This document shows, one piece after another, positions 28,086 to 39,383 of a DNA stretch of 64,000 nt. The stretch comes from Mugil cephalus (taxonomy: Eukaryota; Chordata; Actinopteri; Mugiliformes; Mugilidae). The notes beneath the pieces are model-generated. The model made no database searches. It was not told where the DNA came from and saw only the letters and a list, made by a program, of their open reading frames with translations. The DNA lies in NCBI RefSeq assembly GCF_022458985.1, contig NC_061789.1, forward strand, positions 21,246,357-21,310,356. Reading direction: 5' to 3'. How positions within the stretch are numbered: the stretch's first letter is position 1; each line of letters opens with the position of its first letter. Position numbers and translations under genes: made by a program.

Positions 28086-29540
28086 AAAGACTCACTAGAG
28101 AACAAACATAAACTGTTTTTCAAAGAGCCTGTATTTCTGTTTACTTTCAGTTTTTTTTTTTTTTTGTACACCTGAACTACTATGACTAAGTTGAGGGAGT
28201 CACAGCCCAATTCCTCGCTTCACTCCTTCCTCACTATTTTCATTAAATAAGAGAATTGCTATAATGCAGCTGTGATTCGATTCGTTTGTGTAGCATCGTA
28301 CAGCAGAAGAGTTTATAGTTTAATGTTAGAGATCCATAGATCCAAAGTTCGAAATTAAAAATCAATTTGAGAACAAACGAACCATTATACTGTAATAGTC
28401 CATAGACGGGGAATTCAATATTTTAAATAACTAACTTTCTAGAAAAGCAACAGAATAGAACAGAATCCCTGTAGGGAATCCCTTAATAAAGAAGGGCGTG
28501 TTGGTTTTAAATTTCAGAGTCACAATACTAGCGACTATAAAGACTGGTGTTTAACAGATCCTGCCTGTTTGCTCTGTAATCCTGTATTTTATTTAATAGT
28601 TTTGTGGGGGTTGGGGGCTGTTTTCCATGCCATTCAGTGTTTTGTCCACCATGTAACCACAGTTCATCAGGTTCACAGTTATCGCTGAAAGCACTAAATA
28701 ATCAGTTGAAGAGATGACTCACCGTCTCTCAGAGAGATCTATTAAAGAACATGACAAAACTCAAACAATGTTTTTTAGCTTCCTTATCAAATATGAGCAT
28801 TTCATATGAATATTATTTACTAGCAATCTGCTTAATCTGCATAATTATTATGCTAATAAAGAAAAGATGCAGGGAACTTTGTAGCTCACTGCAATGAAGC
28901 TTCATTTGCCAAGAATGTATTACAGCACATCTAACAGAGTACATCAGCTGGTTTTCAAAGAGCTCTCCCCCTGCATTTCTGCCAGTACACACAGCGCTGC
29001 CTCACCTGGGATCCCACAGGGAGGCCCCAGCCCACACTTTTTCTTTTGCTTATTTGCAAACATATACCACAGGAATTAACTTTAAATGCCAAATTCTGCA
29101 TGGGAGAGGAAAGAGAGAGGCACGCAAACAGCTGATCTCAATCACGTTGGAACTGCCTTCAAAACAACGACTAATGTGCTTGTTCTTTTGTCAGTGCTGT
29201 CATTTGAATTCTGAATTAGTTTACAACTCGGTCACGTGTGAGGAAATAGCATGACACCGCAGTGTAATGAGGGATGCAGAGCTGTGCCGGGCGGTCTTTG
29301 TCACTCATCCCCGAGTCTCGTGCGTGTGGAGATCCAAGCAGTTCCATCAATTTAGCATGACCAAAACATTACACCATGTCAACTCCCTTTGGCACTGGAC
29401 AACCTCTCCCTTCACTACGCACACAAGGCGAAAAACAGGAGGCCTGCTTCACACACAGGCATTCTGGGCATACCGCAGGGCCTCTAGTGGGCTGGTCTGT
29501 TCACAGGAAAACACACATATGCACCAGCAGTGGCTGAGCA

Positions 29541-29560
29541 CAAAAAAAAAAAAAAAAAAA
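29541..29560. repeat. Poly(A) homopolymer tract
   Basis: About 18 uninterrupted A residues. No retrotransposon body was recognised upstream. Confidence 0.9.
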
Positions 29561-29989
29561 CGCCTCGAGATGTGCATTTTATGAAGCTCTTTCTTGACTT
29601 CAGCCTCACATTAGGGGTCAGTAGAGCTCTCTGGTTACATTTAATCCAGTGGAACACACAAAGAATCATCCTGAGTCACCTTAGGGACTGATAAAAAATA
29701 AAATAAATAAATAATAGATGATCACTGATGTGCAGTATAGTGATAGTTTAATTGTAAATCAGGCATAACAACTCATAAAATGACTACATCTGTTTTAGCA
29801 CTCGGTGTTACATTATTTGATGCAGAGACAGGAACAACAGGGTTTACAAGGCTTTGTGGTTTGCACAATAATGCCATAGGATACTCCATACAGCCCTGTG
29901 TACAATCCAAATGATAGGCTGCCGCGGGAAGAAAGGGGGAAAGGCAAGGAGCAGGCCTCTGGTGACGTGCAGCGCCTACAGGGCGGTGT

Positions 29990-30144
29990 TCTCAGGCGGA
30001 GAGAGGGACTGACTGGGGTGTGTGAAACACATCTGGAATAGTAGCTACAGAGAAAGAGTCGAGAGAAGAAGGACGGAGTACTTTCCCAACTCTTCACTTC
30101 AGCACTCCCTTTCCACGGATTCAAACCCTTTACCTCGAATTTCT
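29990..30144 (+). promoter_or_regulatory. pmp22: Candidate non-coding exon 1 of pmp22
   Basis: Sequence up to 30144 ends in a consensus donor (TTTCT|GTAAGT) about 0.8 kb before the acceptor of the first coding exon, whose CAG ends at 30936. Mammalian PMP22 also begins with non-coding exons joined to an exon that carries the start codon. A CCAAAT motif occurs near 29906, and no clear TATA box was seen. The 5' boundary given is arbitrary. Confidence 0.4.
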
Positions 30145-30774
30145 GTAAGTTGGACTAACCTACCGGAGCTTCTGGTTACTTTTTAATTCAGTGAGCGGAT
30201 TTTTATTTTGTTTTTCCTTCTCCTTGACTTTTCCCTTTCACTTCTCAAACAACACGACTAGCCCATCCCTGGACTTAAAATCGACTTTGGAATTACTTTT
30301 ATGGGGTTGGAAATATGCAACGATGCGTTCACAACCGGCGTGTTATTTTACTGACTCTACGTTTTAGGTTAATTCAGTCGTAATTTGAGAACACAGAACA
30401 GTCAAGCTTGAGGCTCACGCATGGCGGCATTTCTCTGGAATGTCTAGCAGATGGGTTGCGTTTGTATTCTAGCACTGTGCTTTGATAAGACGAGAAATAA
30501 ACCTACTTGGTTCGTGTAAACGGTCAGTTGCGGAAGCGTTTTTGTTTTGTTTTTTTACTAACAACGCGAACTTGTATTTTTATTATCAAGTAGCTTGGAT
30601 AATACATCAAAAAGTTGAATGGTGTCATGGGCTCAAAAGTTAAACAACGCGAATCATCTTCAACATTTAAATTCATTAGTGCGCTCATGACCTCAAACAC
30701 AACATTTACCAGATACACCTGGTGGAAACGAGTTCCTTCTTTCGTTTCGTGTCAGACTGCGAGGAGACGCTCAC

Positions 30775-30840
30775 ACGTTGACGTAAACACCGCGCGTGCT
30801 GCAGTAATCAGAGCCATATAAGTGAGGAAATGGCGCCATC
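30775..30840 (+). promoter_or_regulatory. Possible internal (second) pmp22 promoter
   Basis: A GC-richer patch holds a CRE-like TGACGTAA at 30780-30787, a CGCGCG core and a TATA-like CATATAAG near 30815-30822, just 110-150 bp before the first coding exon. Mammalian PMP22 is known to use two alternative promoters that drive different non-coding first exons. Assigning this patch to such a promoter is inference. Confidence 0.22.
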
Positions 30841-30949
30841 TAGCGCTAGGCTCAGACTGGGCTGCACATCTAGAATAGTTTTTTTTTTTCTGATTGTACT
30901 TCGATAACAAATAACTTATTTGTCGTGTCCTTCCAGATCCACTTGAAAC

Positions 30950-31848
30950 ATGCTGCTCATCCTGCTTGGAGTGCTCATCTTGCACTTAATCATTCTCATT
31001 CTACTCATCGTTTCAACAGCAGCCAGTGTAAGTTGTTCCGTTACAGTTTGTGTTTGGATTGTGTCTCAGGGTGATTGTGAAAACTGCACAGTGGAGAAAG
31101 GGGCATAATGTGAATAAGCTTGGAAAGACTTAAGCTGCTTCACCGAGCTATTACTACTGTGCTGTGGTGCTGCAGTAGCCCCAAATACACTGACAGTGGA
31201 TGTTGCAGTGAACGTTACGATCTTTGTTTTTGTGTTAACCAGGCCTGGTCTGTAGGTGGGGATAGCAGCACAGATCTGTGGTATAGCTGCAAGACAACTA
31301 ATGGAGGCTACCACTGCAAGGCAGCCAGCAATGAAGGTTTGTCTACATTTTAAGGAACATGCGTTTTACTTTGTTGTGAAAAACTTATGAATGAGTTGAA
31401 ATTCATGCCTTGTCACCATTTCTGTCTGTTCTCTAGACTGGATCCAAGCAGTGCAAGCCCTCATGATCCTGTCCGTGCTCTTCTGCTTCTTCTCTCTCAT
31501 TGCGTTTTTGTATCAGCTATTCAAAATGGTCAAGGGTGGACGTTTCTTCTTCACCGCTATATTCCAGATCTTGGCATGTGAGTATGACAATGACGGTTCA
31601 CACCCCAAGACGGCGTGGGTGGAGTGGTGAGATTATCCACACTCGCTCCAGATTCCCTCACATTCTCCTCACCTCTCTTCTTGTTTCTTCCAGGTGTGTT
31701 TGTGATGTGCGGGGCCATTATCTACACTGTGATGAGTCCGGATGAACCCCAGATACAATTCGGGTATGCCTACGTGCTGGCCTGGGTGGCTTTCCCTCTT
31801 TGTCTCATCAGTGGCCTCATTTATATCGTCCTGAGGAAGAAAGAATGA
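30950..31848 (+). CDS. pmp22: Peripheral myelin protein 22, four coding exons
   Basis: Coding exons are 30950-31027, 31243-31336, 31437-31577 and 31694-31848, all with GT-AG introns (215, 100 and 116 bp), giving 155 aa. The first exon is 78 nt and the third 141 nt, as in human PMP22, and the intron phases agree. The protein has four membrane segments (about residues 2-26, 60-84, 95-117 and 128-150). Its first loop has the PMP22/claudin signature W28, LW at 38-39, C42 and C51. The segments KGGRFFFTAIFQILA and YAYVLAWVAFPL and the end LRKKE fit PMP22 better than EMP1, EMP2 or EMP3. Residues aligned with human L16, S72 and G150, sites of neuropathy mutations, are intact. Human N41, the N-glycosylated residue, is Ser here. 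In mammals the protein is a compact-myelin and epithelial membrane component. The start is the first ATG after the acceptor. It converges on the hs3st3 gene, as in human. The a or b copy is not resolved. Confidence 0.93.
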
Positions 31849-32760
31849 GAGGTGGAGCAGAGAAGAAAAGAAGTAGGGGATAGTTAAGATGCCCCTCACC
31901 ACAACATCGCACTGTGCCTACTGCCCACAGACTATAGACTGACATCCCAACACTACAACAAAAGTGCACGTCACCAACCATTGTAAACACAAAATGATGC
32001 CATTTATCACTGCTGCGGACATTTCTTTCCTTTTTTGTTTTTGTATGTCAGTATCCTTCATTTTCTCAACCCATGCAGAAAATATCTCGCCTGTTTCTGA
32101 ATTCTAACAAACGCCGATTTGTGCTAAACCTGTTTCGCGCAGTGACAGAGTGTCTTCAGAGTGTGTTTAGAAATGTGTTAACTTTTGCTGAACTCGAGCA
32201 CCTGACTTCCACAAATCCATCTTGTGTGATAAGTAAGTAACCTTGCCTTGCTTCAGTGCAAAGATGTACATAGTGTCTGTGGTTTTTAGACATATTTATA
32301 ACATTTTTACATTCATTGTGTACATAGTGTTGTCACGTTAACATTGTCATGCTCATTTACTTGATAGAGTTTGTGTCTCTCCCAAATCATGCAGCTGTGC
32401 CAAAGAGATGTCGCTTCAAATGCCTGCCTATCAATCGTTTAAAAATCGTTTTGTCTTTTGCTTTTGAACAGTGTGCCTTACTTAAAATGTCTGTATTCTG
32501 ATTGAAGGAAATTAGAAAAACCTTTTGAAATGATAATAATAAAAAAACGAGTGAATAAACTCATGAAGTTTTTCTGTACTTGATATACCACGTAAAAATA
32601 TTTTGCATTGTATCTACTCTAGTTTTTAAAATGGTGCTTTTTTATTCTTGAAATGTGTAGCCCACTGTGTGTTGCAAGTGTCTTGTCCTGTGATTAATTA
32701 GCTTTGTAAAAACTCAATTTTGCATTTTGTCAGTATTCTTAATAAACTTTTTAAAATGAA
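31849..32760 (+). other. pmp22: 3'UTR of pmp22 with poly(A) signal
   Basis: AT-rich sequence without coding features follows the TGA. An AATAAA at 32741-32746 followed by CTTTTTAAAATG is the likely cleavage signal, giving a 3'UTR of about 0.9 kb. An earlier AATAAT/AATAAA cluster near 32530-32560 is an alternative. In mammals this UTR is a target of post-transcriptional control; no site was assigned here. Confidence 0.65.
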
Positions 32761-35700
32761 TCCTGCTCACTGTTAGTGAACTGTCTGCACAGCTACACTA
32801 ATATCAGACTAATATCAGGTTTCTACACAACGATTTTGACTTGACGTTTCTGAAATTCTGGACTCATGATGACCACAACATGGTCAGGGTATAGGGTACC
32901 GACTTCTCAAATGGCTTGTAGTATGTTTATTGTACCGCTTGGTGGCGCTATATGACAACATTGCCAGGATCCAGTGGCTCAACTCTGTAACTATATATAT
33001 ATTTGTTGAAATAACTTCTTAAATAATCATATTTGTTATCACTGTTGCTACTTTTCCTCCTCTTATGAAGTCAGAATCAGAATCAGTGTGTGAATCCAAA
33101 TCGTGGGTCATTAAAGTCTGTCTAAGTCTAAGTCTAGTGCCGGTATAAATAACAGAAGGTTTGGACATTTTGAATGAATTAGATTACTGCAGTGCAAAAC
33201 ATCTGGTCAGTCAAAGGTTTGGTCATGTGCACATTGCTTTCTAATTAAATCATTTCTGAGCAGAGCTTCTGATCATATAGCTCTACATCTAATTTGTAGT
33301 GATCTGTCAGCATCTACACTCCAAGGAATACATGTACATGTGGTTCTTGGAAGAAAGACTTCTCAACAGCATCATCGTGTGAAGAAAAGAATAATAAAAA
33401 AAACAACAACTAAAAATCTGGCAAAGTTACTACTTGGTAGCTTGACAGTAATGTGAATTCTCCTCGTAAACAATGCTCCTCTCTTTCTCAGACATATTCT
33501 CCTCACCATATTACACTTAATATCATTGCCATTTATCATGTGGCACTGCAATCTAAAATACTGGTCTACACCATATTGTTGTTACTGCTCATTATATTTC
33601 TCTAAAATAATCGTGTAGGAATTTGCCAACTGGCAAGAATCAAATGTCAGCAGACGATTCAGGACAAGGGGGGATATTCTGGCCTAATTCACGTCTGCAG
33701 CACATGTTTTATAATGTGTTTAAGCAGCTAGACTGTCAGTCATTTAATGGTTTTGGAAAGCAGGGAAAGAATCTGTCGACTGCTTATTGCTCCACTAGGT
33801 GGAGATGGTAACACACTTTGATAGTCTTACTAGACCTTTACTCCAAACTTCAGCTTTCGAGAAATAACTAAGCTTTAGATACATGGAGTAGCAAATATTG
33901 CTATTTCTCCATTAATGTGGAAGATATATTTCTAAATAACAGGATTCACCTCGGAAATCAAATCAGTTTTTGCGTCCCAGCTCTGAAAAAAAAAAAGAAC
34001 ACAAAACTACAGTGTGAGTATTATGTTTAACTTATAGGGTTGATATGTCCTGTGGGGAATTTTTATCAGATGATCAGATGAGAACTTCAAATGTAGAATC
34101 GTTAACCACTTGAATTCAAGGCACTCCCGGGTTAAATAAGTATCTCCAGACACCAGCAGCAATGAAACACTTGTCTGTTTTTAGCTGTCTTCTAAGCACC
34201 AAGGTACAATTACCACTGGTTCACATGTTACCCAACACCATCTGTGCACACACTCGTATGAGCTCATGCACTGCGACTGTTCAAAATGAAGAATGATGAT
34301 CAGAATTCACCAAACACACGAATATGTGTGACATCCCATGCAAAGTGTTATCATTAGAACATGCAGACAGACTATTAAAATCTCATTGTTTAAAAGGTTG
34401 TTCTCCCAACTTCATCAGATGCGAAGAGAGGCCAGTTAGTGCTTCCCCGGTCCCTGGGCATACAGATAACATATTGAGGATGTCAAGAAAACTCTGGAGG
34501 CCTATAATGGTCTGACTGCACCATTTGCAATGTAGTTAACCTTAAGGGTTATTTATCACTGGGAGGGTCACCGGGGGGCACTTAGTATTTACTGCCGGCC
34601 ATGCTGGATTGAGGAGAAGGGAAGGAGAGAAAGCGACTCTTATCACTATCCTCCTCATACCATGGCGGCTATTTACAGATATCATCATGGATTCCATGCT
34701 TGATAAAGACTAGGATATTTTACTCACATGGCTGTTAAACAGCAGCCAAGGACACTAGCATTTTGGCAGTCAAATATTTTCTTGGAATCCCAGGAACACA
34801 TCAGAATCATTTCCATAAGTCTACGTTTTTTCTGGACAGGGTGTGATGGTTGTGAGGCAGAATCAAAAATGAAACTTGTGAGAAATAGCTTCAGAAGAAG
34901 CTGCAGCCCTCCTTTTTCTCTTTTGCTTTGGATTTGTTGCCTTTATATCATCACCGTTTGTCTCCCGGAACAACCCCCCCCCCCCCCCCTCGGTCTTCAT
35001 ATGTAACTAAATGACAGAGAAAGGGGGAGAACCCAGTTTATTCAAAGCTGATTTCATCACGCTCGTAAATCTGTGAAAAATCAAAGCCTTTGTCTTGCTA
35101 ATACAGATTAGAGTGCGGATGGCTGCCCACTTTGACGGCATCTTGGACACTCTGGACAAAGTTGCAGATGTGGAACCTGGAGGCACCTTTGACCCATGGC
35201 CCCCGCTGTTACATCCTGCCACTAGACCCTCACCATGCAAAGGAATGTCACAGTGCCATTTCCTGCCTCAAAACCCGCAGAGAGACATGAAGATATATAG
35301 AATGAAGACACTTAACACTATGCAAAGCTCATTGCTCAAGGCTAGATGTGCTGTATGCACTCAGACCCTCTCAAACACACCACATAACATAAATTCTCCC
35401 TGTCTAAATCTACACATTTTCATGCTCTTTAGCCAGAGAATGCAAAAACCAATTTAGATTAATTAACAAGAAATATAATTCACTAATCACAAGTAACAGA
35501 ATAACATTTGATTCAAAACATTGCATTAACTAAACCTCTGTGTTGTCAATAATTTAGTGTCAGCAGCAACCCCTTAGCTCTTCATCATCAGTGAGCAAGA
35601 ACAGATCAGGGGGAAAAAAGGGAGTGAAAAATGCTATTTTTATGAACATTAAGACTGGTTTCATGAACATAAGGGAGGAATTTGTGCACATTTGGTGCCT

Positions 35701-36490
35701 CAATATGGTGTTATCCTCCATAATTGTGTGTGTGCGTGTGTGTCATACATACAAGTCATATACATACTTAAGACAATTTCAAAAGAAATGTGGCCACTAG
35801 CCAGCAACAAAGACTTTGTAATTCAGTGCTGGTGGTTAACAAGGATTTCCATGCGGGTGTGACAAGGCTATGGAGGGAAACATTTTGCCTTTAATTATAC
35901 AACAGTGATTTGGAGAGCGTTTGCCATTCTGGTGTTTCAGGCCCATGCAGAGGTAAAATTAGAGAGCGGTGTGACAGTGCCAAGATGCAGCAGAGTAAGG
36001 ATGCATGCAGCAGTGGTTAGGCTGCTGGTGATCCATTTATGTGCTTCAAATGCGCTTCCCACATTTGAGTTGATGAAAATATGTAGATAATTGGAGGGCA
36101 CTTCTGAGAGTTTGCACATATAGGCATATGAGATAATTACACACATAAATGGTACAAAAATGATTTGAGACCTTGAAGCAGTTAAGGGAAGAGTACTTCT
36201 TATGCATGCATATAGAGTGTGGCTTATATGTGTTGGCCCCACCCTGAATGTTACAACTAATACATTTCTGTGTAAAAGTGATTCAAAACTTCAGCAGATT
36301 TTAACACAAGTCCTGGAAGTAGGCCAAGAGAACAATAAAACAAATCAAACTGAAATATTTTACTTATTGATACAGCAAAAGTTGTTGCTGTTGAGTAATG
36401 TTTCCAATTACTGTAATAAGACTCAAGTGTCTTTCAGTCTATTATTTTGTTTTGAAATTAAGGAAAAAGTAGTTTTCTGAGGATCTCAGA
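32760..36490. other. Intergenic sequence after pmp22
   Basis: No gene recognised. Small items are a short LINE-tail-like CAGAATCAGAATCAG at about 33069-33085, a poly(C) run at 34975-34990 and scattered short frames of up to 120 codons (35095-35457) that lack any domain. Confidence 0.45.
34975..34990. repeat. Poly(C) homopolymer tract
   Basis: About 15 consecutive C residues (G on the other strand), immediately followed by TCGG. Confidence 0.9.
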
Positions 36491-36494
36491 AAAA

Positions 36495-36512
36495 GTTGTT
36501 GTTGTTGTTGTT
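36495..36512. repeat. (GTT)n short tandem repeat
   Basis: Six GTT units at the left edge of the Tc1-like fragment. Confidence 0.85.
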
Positions 36513-37175
36513 ACTCATCAGGGTGTTAAATATTACAAAACCATTTCTAAAGAGTTTGGAATCCACAAATTCACCAACAGACAGATTGTGACCAAATGGA
36601 GGAGATTTAAGTTGACTGTAAAATGAGCCTCCACAGGACTGGTCAAACAACAAAGATCACAAGATACACAATAGTGTGAGAGGTCACACAAGAACCCAGG
36701 GTAACTTCTGAGCAACTAAAAGCCTTAAAAGAACACATAAACTTCATGTGAACAAGCTGGAAGACTATTAGGAAAATGGTTTGTGGATGAATGAGACCAA
36801 AGTAGAATTATGTGGTTCAAATGAGAGACGTCATGTTTGGAGAGAAATCAGTACTGCATCATAACCTCATCCACTTTGTGACTGGGGTTTGGTAGTCCTT
36901 GTTTGGGTTTGGATTCAGTTTTGCTGCATCTGGGCCACGATGAGTTGATATCATTGATGAACCAAAAAAATATGAATTATGCCAAAGAATTCTAAAAGCA
37001 AAGGTCAGTACACTTGTCCATGAGCTCACTCTAGAGAGAAACAGGATCATGAAACAGGACAACAAGCCAAAGTTCTACAAAAAAAAAAAAAAAATGGTTA
37101 GAGAAGAATAAAATGATATACCAGTTGTCAGAAATTACTGAGGATGTTTAGTTGCACAAGGGGCTCACGCTAAAT
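36513..37175 (+). mobile_element. Tc1-like transposon fragment, family C, no termini
   Basis: The body carries motifs typical of a fish Tc1 transposase gene in + orientation: CACAGGACTGGTC, GAACCCAGGGTAACTTCTGAG, GATGAGACCAAAGTAGAA and TTTGCTGCATCTGGGCCA, then GGTTAGAGAAGAATAAA and near the end TTTAGTTGCACAAGGGG. Large parts are deleted and the frame is broken everywhere, including a jump at about 37090-37140 that skips the catalytic Glu region. No terminal inverted repeats remain. Confidence 0.75.
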
Positions 37176-37177
37176 AC

Positions 37178-37229
37178 TAATCAGGCATAACATTATGGCC
37201 ACCTACCTAATATTTTGTAGGTCTCCCTT
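37178..37229 (-). mobile_element. Tc1-like terminal fragment, family B copy 2
   Basis: It starts with AATCAGGCATAACATTATGG and continues CCACCTACCTAATATTTTGT, the terminus and subterminal sequence of the family also seen at 2032-2240. It abuts the family C fragment directly. Confidence 0.65.
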
Positions 37230-38780
37230 GTGCCTCCTCCTAGTAATAATAATAAGATAATGAGAGACTCTTGCATACTCAGATCCAATTACAACCACTC
37301 ATCTGTCAGTGGGCTAAATAAACTCATGGATGTGATATCAGCTGACAGATCAAATGAAAGATGGGGGTCGTGGCCTAATCGGATGGGTCAAATTGAAGTA
37401 GCTGTGTTATTTCAACCTCAGTGACCCTGGCCAGTCGCCCCAGTTTTCATGTTAGATTTCAGAGTGGGATGGGGATTGGGGCGAGCCCACCGAGAGGTGT
37501 TTGGAATGGGTGTCTTTGTTTGTCTTCCCAGCCTGAACGCTCTTTTCTATGGTGACTGATGATCAGAGTCTTTGGTGACCACTGAAGTCTGGAATTACTC
37601 TGGAATTACCTAGATTTACTCCTTTAGCAAACACTCCAGTGGCCAAAGTTGAGTCAAAAGGTGGTATTGTTGCTAACGCTGGCTAAAAGCCTCACATACC
37701 AAGACCCATACACAAGCAGTTCAATAAGTGGCCAGTTCCCATTTTGATAATCAATAGTCAGCATCTAAACTTTCTTATCTCCTTGACTCTTTTGTTGCTA
37801 CTCTACTGGGCCTCTTCCTCAGCAGAAAAAACAAAAAATATCCGTTCTTACTCTCATTGAATGCCACTGACAGTTGTTTTATTGATCCTTTTCCTGAAGC
37901 CGGGTAAACTTAAGTCAAATCATTCTAACCGGTAACCTTTTGAAAAATTTCTGAGACCAAAATATCTTACGATAAAAGAATCCTGACAATTGTTTTAAAA
38001 AGCAAGCCTGCACTTGCTTTGCTGCAGCTGTAAAACTGTCAGTGGACATGTCCACAAATGAGTTCCAAGCTTTACTGTCTGTTTCAATTGCTTTGGGTAA
38101 ATGTATCCAGTTCTAAAGTGTCTCACAAGGACTGACTCAAGTTCTACAGTCATAATTTGTAAAAACAAGTAATGTATCAGAATGAAATCCCAATCATGGC
38201 TGCAAAGAGTGTTGATGTGATGGAGACTACACAATGTAAACACTTTAAAGACCAGAAACCCTTTTTAATGCTGCTTGCCTAAACTTGTAAACACTAAAGA
38301 AAGCCAGTTGTAAGGAGTCTAGTCCAGTCTAAATATTGGTATCCCACAGTTAACCCTGTCAGTGGGAATGTTCAGACATCTAAACAGAAAGAGAAAGACA
38401 GATGCAACAGAGTGAACACTGCTCAGAGTAGAGACTGCATGTTCAGATGGGGTTAATAGGTTCTCTTAAATCTCTACATAGCGCAAATATTGACAGTGAC
38501 TCCATCCTCTCATCTAGCGACCTGCACAATATCAGATCTTTCCTTTGGGAATGTTGCTAACAGCTCACTAGGACTGTGAGAAAATCAAGACTGGTCTGAA
38601 GCCCATATTGTTAATGATTAAATATTCAGCATGCCCACAGCAGAAATGGAAGTTTCCGAGATATACCAGACTCACATCTGCTCTGTAGTCTGTGCCTGAC
38701 TGCAAAAGTAAAGAAAGTTACAGACTACATCTGTTCTCTCTAGCCTTCCAGAATTTCAAAAAGGAAGCAGGTTTACACAG
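37230..38780. other. Non-coding stretch, nothing recognised
   Basis: Only chance frames below 85 codons are present. No repeat family or RNA gene was identified. Confidence 0.5.
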
Positions 38781-38784
38781 CATA

Positions 38785-38975
38785 AATGGTAAATGGTCTT
38801 GTTTCTATGTGATGTTTTTCTACCTATTGGTACTCGAAGTGTTTTACAGTCACAGTGCCACATCCAACCATTCGCTTACACAGACACACACACACATTCA
38901 CAAACCATTGCCGGGCATGGGGAGCAACTGGGGTCAGTGTCTTGCTTAAGGACATTTCGGCATGTGGCATATTCC
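38785..38975 (+). repeat. Teleost dispersed repeat of the TAAATGGTAAATGG type
   Basis: It starts with ATAAATGGTAAATGGTCTTG, then has the motif GAAGTGTTTTACAGTCACA, a CACACACATTCACA stretch and the CAGTGTCTTGCTTAAGGACA motif. I recognise this order from an abundant fish repeat whose class I cannot state with certainty. This copy is internally shortened. Confidence 0.6.
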
Positions 38976-39383
38976 AAAATCGTTAACGCTCCCTTTCGTG
39001 GACAACCTGCTCTACATACTTAGACACAGCCGCTCCCGATATACACCGTGCTATGAACACATTCCAATGCCACAGATTATTTCAGAGTAGTTCATGTAAC
39101 TTCAAGTTTATAGCCTTCGGACACCAGTCAAAGCTGCACCTGAAGGTTGATAGCTAAAATAAATTTACTGTTATATACTGTACAGTATGTCTGAAATGCT
39201 GATGACTTTTGTGACCAAAACTAAGGACCTCTCAAAATATCGGTACCTTGTACATGAAGGAGATACGCAACCTATGCACAGCAGTATATCACTGGCTACT
39301 GAAATATAGTTCATGTAAATTCTCAATATTTTTAAGTATCTATCTATATATTATACAGTAGCTCATAAAAATACAAATAGACT

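Larger units (their letters stand above)
16900..29880. other. Intergenic region between cdc42ep4 and pmp22, nearly gene-free
   Basis: Thirteen kilobases without a reading frame that I can assign. All frames are under 155 codons, overlap on both strands and lack recognisable domains. Minor items are an A-rich tract at 20421-20446, possible hAT-like debris at 20750-21310, a LINE-tail-like piece near 21028-21055, an imperfect hairpin at 25832-25853 and a (TTTTA)n tract at 27967-27990. Stretches at 26460-26800 and 28700-28900 look less random and might hold regulatory DNA, but this cannot be shown from one sequence. Confidence 0.5.

Noticed and set aside
35095..35457. A 120-codon + strand frame downstream of pmp22
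   Set aside because: No domain, no splice context matching a tektin or other expected neighbour, and composition like intergenic DNA.
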